From assembly GCA_964593905.1 (NCBI GenBank), contig CAZQLE010000002.1:22518-86517 (forward strand): a stretch of DNA of 64,000 nt. Reading direction: 5' to 3'. Shown piece after piece: positions 8,227 through 17,095 of this stretch. The translations under genes were made by a program, and so were the position numbers. Position 1 is the first letter of the stretch; every line of letters starts with the position of its first letter. Under the pieces are notes generated by a model. The model made no database searches. It was not told the origin of the DNA and saw nothing but the letters and a program-made list of their open reading frames with translations. This stretch comes from CAZQLE01 sp964593905 (GTDB lineage: Bacteria; Chloroflexota; Anaerolineae; Anaerolineales; Anaerolineaceae).

Positions 8227-9816
8227 TCAGGTCAAACGAACTACAGGAAATTGATTATAAACCTGTTTGCCGGTAATCACATCACGGGCGGTGATGGTCA
8301 GGCGCTTGTTGTGATCGATAAAGAATTCCACATCAAAACGGGCCTCACCGCGCGAAGCCGGAGGGTTGGCCTGTAAAAAGGTAGGAGAATGCTCGTTCAT
8401 CCAGAATAAAGTGCGCTGTTCATGGTCATCAGCCGATATGGGAACAATGCGGGCCGCTCCGCCCGGATCGAATATCAGCTCGACCCCTTCCCGGCGGGCG
8501 GTTTTCGGGTCGCCCATCTCAAAAATTGCCAGGCCAAGTTGTTTTTGACCGTCAAACGCGGCTTTGACCGAAAGCCGGGCGACAGAATTTTCTGTCGGGT
8601 AGGGTGTACCGCGCTGCACAAGAGGGTGGTAGTCATATTTGCCACTCTCGCTGTTGATGTAGCGAATGGCGTAATCATGCTGGATGTGATCAAAGAAATC
8701 GACCCCGGCAGCAAATGCAGCCGCGCCGCGGGCGATGGCATCAAAAGGATGCTGATGAAAAACCCGTTCTTTGCCAAACAGGGTGCGCATTGTTTTTTGG
8801 ACGGCCGGGATCAGGCTGCTGCCGCCAACCATCAACACGGCCGAAATGGAGTCTTCGTCGTAACCGCGTTCGCGCGCCATATTGACCGCGCTGCGGATGA
8901 CGCTGTGCACCTGGGTTAGAAGGTCATGGGCTTCGAGGATCTCTTCAAATCGTGCGCGGGTGAATTCGGCCATCAGAATTTCACCCGTATCAGGGTTCAT
9001 CAGGCTGAACTCTGACTGGTCTTTAAATGAAAGTTCCTCTTTAATCCGTTCACATTCCACCAGAATGGCATTGCTAAGCCGTCGTACGGTTTCTTCACCT
9101 TCTTCGCGGTGATTGCTGGCCAGAACATCTTCATACAACCATTGATCAATAGCCGATCCGCCTATATCTCGTCCGGCTTTTCCCAACACCCGGCAGCGGC
9201 GGCCATTTTTGGCAGCCGCATCTTCTTCCATTCGTACCACAGCAGCGTGCATGGTGCCGCCGCCAAAATCGAACACCAGATAAACACTGCCCGGTTGAAT
9301 ATGCGCGCCATATCCCAGCGCAGCAGCAGACGGCTCATCGATCAACCGATAACGGGGCAGACCTGCGTTTTCGGCAACGGAGGCGAGCCAGTTTTCATAA
9401 TGCTCGTAAGCCTCAACCGGAACGCTGAACGCAATTTCTTCATCTTTAAGTTCAAGTTCCTGCGCCAGAATGATCAAGACGGTGGATAGAAAATTTTGCC
9501 CGGCCAGATAGGGTGTGATTTCCCGGTCATCCACCCGGATTTTTACCGGGCTGCGGTTGCCGATGTACCGTTTCATCCAGCGAAAGGTGCGGGGTGATTG
9601 ATAAAGGCCGCGCTGGATCACCTGATTGCCGATCCATTGGCGTTGATCGGCCGTGTAATGGATCAGTGAAGGAATGACCGAAATGCGGCCGGTATCCTGA
9701 CCGAGCAAACGGCCATATTCCGGCAGGTGATGAACTTCACCCTGCTGTTGATGCTCATCCCAACGTGCAATGACCGTATTGGAAGTGCCAAAATCAATTG
9801 CAATGCGACCGCTCAA
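8227..9816 (-). CDS. short Hsp70/DnaK-like chaperone
   Basis: Hsp70-family ATPase of 529 aa, about 100 residues shorter than housekeeping DnaK. The actin-like nucleotide-binding domain is complete: phosphate-1 loop IAIDFGTSNTV at the N-terminus, phosphate-2 loop FDFGGGT at residues 182-188, and the adenosine motif LMVGGSSLIP further on. The C-terminal part is a beta-rich substrate-binding-like domain without a long helical lid. It starts at TTG, which overlaps the stop of the GrpE-like gene (TTGA) and has a GAGGT site 7-8 bases before it. Together they look like a dedicated chaperone pair rather than the general DnaK. Confidence 0.88.
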   Translation of the reverse strand: MSGRIAIDFGTSNTVIARWDEHQQQGEVHHLPEYGRLLGQDTGRISVIPSLIHYTADQRQWIGNQVIQRGLYQSPRTFRWMKRYIGNRSPVKIRVDDREITPYLAGQNFLSTVLIILAQELELKDEEIAFSVPVEAYEHYENWLASVAENAGLPRYRLIDEPSAAALGYGAHIQPGSVYLVFDFGGGTMHAAVVRMEEDAAAKNGRRCRVLGKAGRDIGGSAIDQWLYEDVLASNHREEGEETVRRLSNAILVECERIKEELSFKDQSEFSLMNPDTGEILMAEFTRARFEEILEAHDLLTQVHSVIRSAVNMARERGYDEDSISAVLMVGGSSLIPAVQKTMRTLFGKERVFHQHPFDAIARGAAAFAAGVDFFDHIQHDYAIRYINSESGKYDYHPLVQRGTPYPTENSVARLSVKAAFDGQKQLGLAIFEMGDPKTARREGVELIFDPGGAARIVPISADDHEQRTLFWMNEHSPTFLQANPPASRGEARFDVEFFIDHNKRLTITARDVITGKQVYNQFPVVRLT

Positions 9817-10307
9817 AATGGAACCTCTATCATGGCGTCAACGCCGATTTTTCGAATAATCTTGTCGCCCAAACTCACACCGCAAACCTTGATTATTACC
9901 GGGTCATCGGGCGCAATGGACTGATTGCTCCCGAGCAGAAGGTGTTGATCGGGATCGTATGCCGTGGGTTGGCCGATTTCGCCGGTGAAGGCAACCCCTT
10001 TTTTTGACAGGGTTTTTTCAAGCTGTGAAAAGACGCGCAGAACATCGTTGACGCCCACTTTGCTGTTTTCGGCGGCTGCCAGGCGCGCTTGCGTTTTCCA
10101 CTGAATCAGCATGGGTGCAAGTTCGGCTATGAGCTGCTCAAAAATTTGTATGTCTGCATCCTGAGAAAATAACAGATGCTGTTCTTTTTGTATGCGCAGC
10201 TCTTTTTCAAGGTCGGATAGACGCTGATTTTTCTCAAACAACTCGGATTCCAGCGCCTGAATTTTTGCCTGTGAATCTTGATTAGGGTCTGCGAATTTCG
10301 GGTTCAT
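9813..10307 (-). CDS. GrpE-like nucleotide exchange factor
   Basis: Protein of 164 aa. An N-terminal coiled coil (about residues 12-50, heptads of L, I and E) precedes a helical region and a small beta domain with the GrpE-like pattern AYDPDQH followed by VSLGDKIIRKIGVDAM. GrpE dimers release ADP from Hsp70. Adjacency and overlap with the Hsp70 gene support this role. The sequence is divergent, so a fold search would settle it. A 203-base gap with no supported gene separates it from the upstream HEAT/WD40 gene. Confidence 0.72.
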   Translation of the reverse strand: MNPKFADPNQDSQAKIQALESELFEKNQRLSDLEKELRIQKEQHLLFSQDADIQIFEQLIAELAPMLIQWKTQARLAAAENSKVGVNDVLRVFSQLEKTLSKKGVAFTGEIGQPTAYDPDQHLLLGSNQSIAPDDPVIIKVCGVSLGDKIIRKIGVDAMIEVPF

Positions 10308-10510
10308 ATTTATCCAACCTGTTCTCTGGCGCCATAAGGCAGGTCTGTTTTGCAGTCCGTCTGGGGCGCTTTATATTCTCCCGATTTTACCGCGAAAACC
10401 CGGTCCATTGAGGATCGGAGCCAGTAACCGGCCTGTTTTAATTGCCATGTTCAATGGCGGGGCTGCCGGCCATGCTGCGGAAGATTAAATCATTTCTGGT
10501 GCTGTTTTTA

Positions 10511-13174
10511 TTAAAGAAGAATATCGTACGCCCCCGGCTTTACATGGGTTAGAACATCAATTTGAACCTCAAAGCGGTAGTGGTATTGCAGGCAGGCTTG
10601 AAGTAACCGCATCCACTTGAGCGTTTGTGAAGCGATGTTATCTGCTGACTGCCACTGCTCCAATAAGGTGATTAACCCGGCCGGTTGAGCCGAAATGGGG
10701 CGATTCCAGTTGTTTGAAAAATCCTGAATCCGCAGATCCCACAGCGAAATGCCGTTTTCGCGCGACCCAAGGGCAAGGAAGGCGCCGTCGGGTGAGGCGT
10801 GAACCGATGTAATATTTTGCCACGGAGATTTAATGGCAGCCAGCAGCTCTAATGATTCGGTAAACAGATTTAGATCACCATTTAACCAGGCCACTGCCAC
10901 CCCTGAACGAGTGGGCAGTTGAATTAACCCCGAGCATTTGGCATCATTTTTAACCAGCGAACGGATTTGCATGGCTTCACGCCCGGTTTTTTGGGAAAAA
11001 ATTATGATCTGCCCGTTGGCCAACCCCACCCAGAGCTGTCCGGTTGAATCGGTACCGCACTGCTGGGCGATGCTGCGTTTTGTTCCGGGTGTTTTCAACG
11101 GGTAAGAGACCAGCCGCCCGCCGGTTTTAAAATCTTCCAGACGAACCGAGTGGAGCATTTCATCAAGCAGATACAGGAATTTCTCGTCGGGTGAGTTGCA
11201 AATGGTGCGAAATGTGCGCGAGAGATTAATTTCGCTGACTTCTGCGGGGTCGAATACGTCCAGTTGGCAGACACGCATATCGGCGCCGCTGGTGATCAGG
11301 GTTCGATCTCCCATTACCAGCAGTGCGGTAACCGACCCCAGATGCTGGTTTAGTTTGCGGGTCTCTTTACCATTCCATAACCACACCGAACAGGGTTCTG
11401 TGCGTTTTGCGGCGCGCTCTCCCCAGATAATTTCACCCGAAGGGAGACTTTCAACCCGATAGGCTGAATGTGCCAGGTTGTCCATCCGGGCGGCAATGAC
11501 CGCCTCCTGGTAATTCCAACGTACAATTGAGCGGCTGCCCGAGGCGATGGTGAGCAACGGCTCAACCGGCGAGAAGCTCAAATCATTAATCCGTCCGCTT
11601 ACCCTGATTTGTGATTGCATTGCCAGCGCAGCAAAAGCCGGTTTTTCAAATTGACCGGCAAAGGAAGCGTGGATCTGTTTTAGTTCGTTATAAAACACGA
11701 TATCTTGCTCACCGGGCAACCACTCTGAACGGAAAATTTCTTCCAGCGCCCGGGCAGCGCAAGTAAGTGGCAAATCGAATAATAATTGCCAAAGCTGGTC
11801 CCAGCTTTGATGGTTGATGTGGATATCGATCAGCAGATCTGCTTCATCGCAGCCCATTTCAGGGCGGGCAGATGTGCTTTTGGCAGAAGATAAAATCTCC
11901 AAATCTTCCGGCCGGCCGGCGGACTGAATTTTGCGCGAAATTCGCTTGCGCAGTTCGGGCGCAGCGGCCGTATACAGCGCCCGCAAAACGCGGCGGTCAA
12001 AATCCAGCGCATCATAAGCTGCATATTGCCCGGTGAGATAATAAAACAACGCGCGATCTTCAATTTTGATCGGTGCATAACCTGCTTCGGTGGCGATTTT
12101 TAACGCGCGGGCGTGGTTTTGGTTGAGCGCCAACCGGCAAAATTCATCCACTGCCGCCCGATCTTGCAAACCAGACAGAGCCTGTTGAACATTGGTCTGG
12201 ATAATGGGGTCTGGCTCATCGATCCACTGGAGGAGGTGGGCAATTGCTTCGGGAATTGTGGTCTCAGAAATTAAAGATGCGCCGACTTTGGCACGGGTGA
12301 GCAGCCGCAGCGACAGCGGGGCTGAGGCCGTATATTTTGCCCGTACCAGAATATCTTCCAGGTCTGATGAGCGGGTATCTGCCCACTGCTGGCAAAAAAC
12401 ATCGACTGAGGGTTGAGTGGGCAATGAAGCGCAGAGAAAGCCCGCATTGTGCTGCAAGGCGGGGCTGACATCGTGCATTGCATCGATCAAAATCGGTACA
12501 GCTTCTGCGATAACCGGTGTTAACCATTCGGGATGATTGGTCAGCAATGCCGTATATACCACAGCGCGCAATGGTTCGGTGGGATGATATTGTGTTGCAG
12601 TAATTAATGCTGCCAGTGTCGCATCGCGGGTGACCATCCATAATTTGCAAAGGGCGTTGATTGCGTCTTGCCGTTTGAGGTTGGAAAGCGCATTCCGGGC
12701 CCGTTCGGCGACCAGAGGGTCCTTATCTTCACGTTTGATTACCAGAGCGGGAATGAGATCTTCATTAATCAAACGTTCCGTATTCTTTTTGTTTAACACC
12801 AGCAGGCTTAATGCACGCATCTCTGGCGGGTGTCTGGCGGGTTGATCCAATTCGAGCAGCAGTTCACGGATCACCGCGGGGCGATGGTTGCTGGCGTAAA
12901 CATCCCATAGGATGTCTATCGCAATATTGGAACGAAGGCTGATGAACAGATCGTGCACCGCGCTGTGAATTTCAGGGTCATCATACAGCATTAAAAATTT
13001 GGCGCATAAGCGCAGCGCCGATTGGTCGCCAGCCCTGGCAAGCTGCACCAACTGGTTCACCGCGGTGCGCTGCGCCCAACCGCTGACCACGGGGAATTGG
13101 ATATTGGCGAGGCGTTCCCAGCGCTGTGCTGCGGCGGAGGGCAGAGCGGTGCGTTTTGAGCGATAAGAAGGCAT
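10511..13174 (-). CDS. HEAT/WD40 repeat protein (longer paralogue)
   Basis: Cytoplasmic protein of 887 aa. About residues 1-360 are helical HEAT-like repeats (for example VAERARNALSNLKRQDAINA). The motif ALFYYLTGQYAAYDALDFDR follows, then about residues 530-840 are degenerate WD40 blades (GISLWDLR, ITSGADMRVCQ). It shares the central motif and general layout with the 753-aa paralogue at 4781-7042. The gene begins two bases after the AAA+ stop, so the two are co-translated. It probably serves as a scaffold linking the AAA+ ATPase or Hsp70 to a client; no enzyme motif is visible. Confidence 0.85.
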   Translation of the reverse strand: MPSYRSKRTALPSAAAQRWERLANIQFPVVSGWAQRTAVNQLVQLARAGDQSALRLCAKFLMLYDDPEIHSAVHDLFISLRSNIAIDILWDVYASNHRPAVIRELLLELDQPARHPPEMRALSLLVLNKKNTERLINEDLIPALVIKREDKDPLVAERARNALSNLKRQDAINALCKLWMVTRDATLAALITATQYHPTEPLRAVVYTALLTNHPEWLTPVIAEAVPILIDAMHDVSPALQHNAGFLCASLPTQPSVDVFCQQWADTRSSDLEDILVRAKYTASAPLSLRLLTRAKVGASLISETTIPEAIAHLLQWIDEPDPIIQTNVQQALSGLQDRAAVDEFCRLALNQNHARALKIATEAGYAPIKIEDRALFYYLTGQYAAYDALDFDRRVLRALYTAAAPELRKRISRKIQSAGRPEDLEILSSAKSTSARPEMGCDEADLLIDIHINHQSWDQLWQLLFDLPLTCAARALEEIFRSEWLPGEQDIVFYNELKQIHASFAGQFEKPAFAALAMQSQIRVSGRINDLSFSPVEPLLTIASGSRSIVRWNYQEAVIAARMDNLAHSAYRVESLPSGEIIWGERAAKRTEPCSVWLWNGKETRKLNQHLGSVTALLVMGDRTLITSGADMRVCQLDVFDPAEVSEINLSRTFRTICNSPDEKFLYLLDEMLHSVRLEDFKTGGRLVSYPLKTPGTKRSIAQQCGTDSTGQLWVGLANGQIIIFSQKTGREAMQIRSLVKNDAKCSGLIQLPTRSGVAVAWLNGDLNLFTESLELLAAIKSPWQNITSVHASPDGAFLALGSRENGISLWDLRIQDFSNNWNRPISAQPAGLITLLEQWQSADNIASQTLKWMRLLQACLQYHYRFEVQIDVLTHVKPGAYDILL

Positions 13175-13176
13175 GT

Positions 13177-14715
13177 TTATTTTTTGGATTTAAGCTCAAG
13201 CTGAATGGGCACAAACTGATTGGCGGCTTCTTCAAACTCCTGGAAGGAAGCCGATTGGGCGCGCCCTTCACGCAGCCAGTTGCGCAGGGTGTCGATGCGT
13301 TCGCGCTGTGAGATACTGAGCGGCACCTGTTTGTGAACGGCAGTCATAATATCGGCAGTGGTAAACTCTCGCTGGTGGTCATTGAAGCCGATATACATGG
13401 CATCGATGACCGCCTGTTCAATTTCAGACCCGACATAACCGCTGGTTTCAGCGGCAAGCTGGCTGATTTGAAAATCAACCGGCAGGCGACCGCGTTTTTT
13501 GAGATGAACGGAAAAAATTTCTTCACGCTCTTCCTGGGTTGGCAGATCGAGGAAAAAAATCTCATCAAAACGGCCGCGGCGCAGCAATTCGGGCGGCAGA
13601 CTGGCGATATCATTTGCCGTGGCTACCACAAAGACGGGTGAGGTTTTTTCCTGCATCCAGGTCAAGATGGTTCCAAAAACGCGGGTGGAGGTGCCGCTGT
13701 CAAGCCCGCCGTGGGCCAGCGCTTTTTCCATTTCATCGATCCACAAGATACACGGCGCAACGGTTTCTACCAGATGCAGAGCGCGGCGCACTCGTTCTTC
13801 CGATTCGCCAACCAATGAGCCGAATAATGCTCCAACATCCAACCGGACCAGCGGCAGCCGCCAGAGACCACCGATCATTTTTGCGGTCAGGCTTTTGCCG
13901 GTGCCGGGAATGCCGATCAGGGCTATTCCCTTGGGAGAGGGAAGCCCGTAACGTCGGGCTTCGTGGGTGAAGGCTTGTTCACGCAGGCGCAGCCAGTTTT
14001 TTAACACCCCCAGCCCACCAACATCTTCAGGAGATTCAAGCGCTGAAAAGAACTCCAGCGCTTCATTTTCACGGATGATCTGTTTTTTTTCTTCGGTTAC
14101 CAGGTCGATATCGCGCTCATCCAGTATGCCGTCGCGGACAATGGCTTTGGCAAATACGCGCTGCGCCTGGGCAGCGGTCAGCCCCAGCGCTGCCTGGAGC
14201 AGCTTCTCTCTGCCCAGAGAGGTCAGGTCAACCTTTACGCCGGGGGTGGCGGTGAGAGAATTCAATACCCGATCCAGATCTACGGTGGAAGGCAGTGGGT
14301 AATCCAGCAAAATGGCCTCATCGCGCAGCTCTTCCGGGATTTTGGCAACCGGAGCTGTGATGATGACCGACTTTTTGGAAAATTTTAATCGCTGGCAAAC
14401 GCTGCGCAGTTTGCGTTTGATTACCGGGTTTGACCAGGATTCGTGGAAATCTTTAAGGATGTATACAGCGCTGTTGTTGCGGTCTGCTTTTTCAATTTGA
14501 TCGAGCGCACTGAGCGGGTCTTTACCCGCAGTGGGGCCGCCCGTGCCCGAAAGGGTCTGAAACCCATCGGCCACATCCCACGAGGCGCAAAGGCGGCTGC
14601 TGCGGTCACATAGATTTTTAATAGCCGCAACCATACGTTCCTCTTCGGGAGAAACCAGGATGATCAACGTAAATTTGGAACGCAAATACATATCCAATTG
14701 TTCTTCAAAGTTCAC
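13177..14715 (-). CDS. Ycf46-like AAA+ ATPase
   Basis: AAA+ ATPase of 512 aa. The N-terminal domain (about residues 1-230, with [20 protein letters not shown]) resembles Ycf46 of cyanobacteria. The AAA core has Walker A GIPGTGKS with Lys274, Walker B ILWIDEME with Asp327 and Glu328, and an arginine finger region [10 protein letters not shown] chose the GTG start at 14715 because CGGAGG lies directly upstream; an in-frame ATG further upstream would place the promoter inside the gene. It is the first gene of the nine-gene operon. A cyanobacterial Ycf46 has been linked to control of CO2 use (from memory); here the client is unknown. Confidence 0.87.
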   Translation of the reverse strand: MNFEEQLDMYLRSKFTLIILVSPEEERMVAAIKNLCDRSSRLCASWDVADGFQTLSGTGGPTAGKDPLSALDQIEKADRNNSAVYILKDFHESWSNPVIKRKLRSVCQRLKFSKKSVIITAPVAKIPEELRDEAILLDYPLPSTVDLDRVLNSLTATPGVKVDLTSLGREKLLQAALGLTAAQAQRVFAKAIVRDGILDERDIDLVTEEKKQIIRENEALEFFSALESPEDVGGLGVLKNWLRLREQAFTHEARRYGLPSPKGIALIGIPGTGKSLTAKMIGGLWRLPLVRLDVGALFGSLVGESEERVRRALHLVETVAPCILWIDEMEKALAHGGLDSGTSTRVFGTILTWMQEKTSPVFVVATANDIASLPPELLRRGRFDEIFFLDLPTQEEREEIFSVHLKKRGRLPVDFQISQLAAETSGYVGSEIEQAVIDAMYIGFNDHQREFTTADIMTAVHKQVPLSISQRERIDTLRNWLREGRAQSASFQEFEEAANQFVPIQLELKSKK

Positions 14716-14772
14716 AATGGCCTCCGGTTGAGGGCAGCAGCCGATCATTTCATGACATAATCTTGTGGGGGG

Positions 14773-14801
14773 ATTATACTCTGTGTGAAGCAGATGGGCA
14801 A
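14773..14801 (-). promoter_or_regulatory. promoter of the AAA+/Hsp70/WD40 operon
   Basis: On the minus strand TTGCCC (14796-14801), 17 bases, then TATAAT (14773-14778). The start of transcription would be near 14766, about 50 bases before the GTG start of the AAA+ gene. Confidence 0.7.
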
Positions 14802-14820
14802 TTAAACAGCTTTGCCGGGT

Positions 14821-14864
14821 TTGACAGTCCTGCAAAAATGCCATACAATTGAAAAACGTTTTCA
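14821..14864 (+). promoter_or_regulatory. Fur-family gene promoter with overlapping inverted repeat
   Basis: TTGACA (14821-14826), 17 bases and TACAAT (14844-14849) form a near-perfect sigma-70 promoter. TGAAAA-ACG-TTTTCA (14850-14864) is a near-palindrome over the expected transcription start and is a plausible autoregulatory operator of the Fur-family protein. Confidence 0.7.
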
Positions 14865-14881
14865 TTTATTGAGGTGTGCTG

Positions 14882-15340
14882 ATGGATAATTCACCGAATC
14901 CGCAAAATCTTGTCGATACCTGGTTGGAGCGATTGGCCGAAAGTGGTTATCGGATGACGTCGCCGCGGCGTGTCATTGTGGAAACCGTGGCGATTACAGA
15001 ACGCGCCTTAAGCCCACTGGATATTTTTGATTTGGCCCGAAAGGACTATCCGGGTCTGGGGTTGGTTACGGTTTATCGGACGCTTGAAAAACTGGAAGAA
15101 CTTGAACTGGTGGAGCGTGTGCATCAGCAGGGTGGCTGTCATATGTATCTGCGCGCCTGCCAGGGGCATCAGCATTTGTTGTTGTGCACCAAGTGTGGAC
15201 GGGCGGAATACTTTAGCGGCGATAACATCAGCTCTCTGATGGATCGGATTGCGCTGCAAAGCGGGTATGAAATTAAAGATCACTGGTTGCAGCTTTTTGG
15301 TTTGTGTGCGCTTTGTCAGAATAACGGATCGGAAAAATAA
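14882..15340 (+). CDS. Fur-family metal-dependent transcriptional regulator
   Basis: Fur/Zur-type repressor of 152 aa: an N-terminal winged helix (GYRMTSPRRVIVETV; TVYRTLEKLEELELV), then a metal-binding dimerization domain with CQGHQH and two CxxC pairs (CTKC and CALC) for structural zinc. The ATG at 14882 follows GAGGTG; an in-frame GTG six bases upstream is part of that site. Because a zinc/manganese-type ABC transporter follows three bases later, this is probably a Zur or Mn-responsive member controlling metal uptake. Which metal cannot be decided from the sequence. Confidence 0.92.
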   Translation: MDNSPNPQNLVDTWLERLAESGYRMTSPRRVIVETVAITERALSPLDIFDLARKDYPGLGLVTVYRTLEKLEELELVERVHQQGGCHMYLRACQGHQHLLLCTKCGRAEYFSGDNISSLMDRIALQSGYEIKDHWLQLFGLCALCQNNGSEK

Positions 15341-15342
15341 TT

Positions 15343-16179
15343 TTGAGTCAGGGTGTATTGTTGAAAAAGCAGGATATGGATCTTTCTCTGGATGAGGCTT
15401 CACCGGCCCGTCTGGATATTCGCGATGTCTTTGCCGGTTATGAAAATCGGATGGTGCTGCAGAATTTATCGTTGCAAATCAGTCACGGCGCCAAAGTGGC
15501 TGTGGTTGGCCCGAATGGAGCCGGTAAATCCACCTTATTTAAAACCCTGGTTGGGTTGATCCCGGTGCGGGCCGGTGAGATTTTAATTCACGGGCAGCCG
15601 CTTGGCCATCATCAAGACTGTGTGGCCTATGTTCCCCAGCGTGAAGAAGTGGACTGGCGCTTTCCGGTTACAGTGACCGATGTGGTGATGATGGGCCGCT
15701 TTGGGCGGCTGGGGTGGCTGCAAAGGCCCGGTCAGCACGACCAGGAGATTGTGCGACGCAGCCTGGCAGCGATGGGCATCAGCGATCTGGCAAAACGATC
15801 GATTGGCAATTTGTCGGGCGGACAGCAGCAGCGGGTCTTTTTGGCGCGAGCACTGGCGCAGGAGCCACATATTTTATTGTTGGATGAACCGTTTACCGGG
15901 GTCGATTCTTCGACCCAGGAGACCACGCTGGATCTGCTGGATAAGCTGCACCGCAAAGCGGTGACGGTGATTGTTTCGACCCATGATCTGCAACTGGCCG
16001 CAGAACGGTTTGAACAGGTGTTGTTGATCAATAAGCGGGTGGTTGCTTTTGGCGCACCGGATGAAGTATTTACCACCGAAAATTTGCAAGAAGCCTTTAG
16101 CGGCCAGGTGCTGCGGATGAATGGAAATCTGGTTGTGGACCAGTGTTGCCCGCCGCATGAATTGGAGGGAAACGAATGA
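15343..16179 (+). CDS. zinc/manganese-type ABC transporter ATP-binding protein
   Basis: ABC ATPase of the metal-chelate uptake class (278 aa from the first TTG). It has Walker A VVGPNGAGKST, signature LSGGQQQRV, Walker B ILLLDEPF and the switch histidine in STHDL. The N-terminus is uncertain: TTG at 15343, TTG at 15361 after AGGGTG, or ATG at 15376 are all in frame; none removes a conserved part. It follows the Fur-family gene and overlaps the permease gene by ATGA, so the three form one operon. No solute-binding protein gene is adjacent. Confidence 0.92.
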   Translation: MSQGVLLKKQDMDLSLDEASPARLDIRDVFAGYENRMVLQNLSLQISHGAKVAVVGPNGAGKSTLFKTLVGLIPVRAGEILIHGQPLGHHQDCVAYVPQREEVDWRFPVTVTDVVMMGRFGRLGWLQRPGQHDQEIVRRSLAAMGISDLAKRSIGNLSGGQQQRVFLARALAQEPHILLLDEPFTGVDSSTQETTLDLLDKLHRKAVTVIVSTHDLQLAAERFEQVLLINKRVVAFGAPDEVFTTENLQEAFSGQVLRMNGNLVVDQCCPPHELEGNE

Positions 16180-17027
16180 TCACCTGGTGGCTGGCTCCAC
16201 TGCAATATGGTTTTATGCAGCGCGGATTGACTGCGGCGCTGCTGGTTGGAATTGTTTGTTCTGTGATCGGTTGTTATGTTGTTCTGCGGTCCATGGCGTT
16301 TTTAGGTGATGCACTGGCACACGCCATTCTACCCGGCGTGGCGATTGCTTATCTGTTGGGGGGGAACCTGACGGTTGGGGCTTTGATTTCGGCAGGGTTT
16401 GTTGCCCTGGGAATAGGCTTTATCACCGCCCAGGGAACCATCAAAGAGGATACTGCGATTGGTATTTTGTTTACGGCGGCGCTTGCGCTGGGGGTGGGAT
16501 TGATCAGTACAATTCGCTCTTATGCGGTGGATTTAAGCCATATCCTGTTTGGCAACATCCTCGGCGTTAGCAGTGAAGATTTGATTCTGACGGCGGTTGT
16601 GGGCATGGTTGTTCTGGGTGTGATTCTGGTGTTTTACAAACCATTTCTGGTCATATCATTTGACCCGGTACTGGCGGCCACGCTGCGTTTGCCAGTCAAA
16701 GCGCTACGGTATTTAATGCTGCTATTACTGGCTTTTACGATCACAATCTCGATGCAGACAGTGGGGATTGGCCTTGTGGCGGCCATGTTGGTCACGCCGG
16801 GGGCAACGGCTTATCTTTTGACCCGCCGGCTGCCGACCATGATGCTATTGGCCGCGGTTTTTGGGGCGCTTTCGAGTATTCTGGGGCTTTATTTAAGTTA
16901 TTACGCCAATATTGCCAGCGGTTCGGCCATTGTGCTGGTCGCAACTTTCTTCTTTGTTCTGGCTTATCTGGCCGCGCCCGGGCGCGGGCTGGTGTGGCAA
17001 AAACGAAAGGCACTGCGTAACGTTTGA
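16176..17027 (+). CDS. metal ABC transporter permease (ABC-3 family)
   Basis: Membrane permease of 283 aa with about eight or nine hydrophobic segments and the ABC-3 family pattern RSMAFLGDALAHAILPGVA near the N-terminus. It forms the channel for zinc, manganese or iron uptake with the preceding ATPase. The ATGA overlap with that gene indicates coupling. A strong terminator follows, so the operon ends here without a binding-protein gene; that component must be encoded elsewhere. Confidence 0.92.
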   Translation: MITWWLAPLQYGFMQRGLTAALLVGIVCSVIGCYVVLRSMAFLGDALAHAILPGVAIAYLLGGNLTVGALISAGFVALGIGFITAQGTIKEDTAIGILFTAALALGVGLISTIRSYAVDLSHILFGNILGVSSEDLILTAVVGMVVLGVILVFYKPFLVISFDPVLAATLRLPVKALRYLMLLLLAFTITISMQTVGIGLVAAMLVTPGATAYLLTRRLPTMMLLAAVFGALSSILGLYLSYYANIASGSAIVLVATFFFVLAYLAAPGRGLVWQKRKALRNV

Positions 17028-17047
17028 GCCGGTAAAATTAAAAAGCA

Positions 17048-17084
17048 ATGGCCCGAGCGTAAATGCCCGGGCCATTATTTTTTG
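17048..17084 (+). terminator. terminator of the metal-transporter operon
   Basis: ATGGCCCG pairs with CGGGCCAT and is followed by TATTTTTTG. It lies between the convergent permease and SIMPL genes. Confidence 0.85.
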
Positions 17085-17095
17085 TTCTGGTTTTA

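Noticed and set aside
10443..10457. Hairpin GCCAT/ATGGC as terminator inside the chaperone operon
   Set aside because: A 5-bp stem with no U tract; the 203-base gap shows no gene and no convincing signal.
14716..14865. Upstream ATG start for the AAA+ gene (adds 50 residues)
   Set aside because: It would place the TATAAT/TTGCCC promoter inside the gene, while the GTG at 14715 has CGGAGG just before it and fits the family N-terminus.
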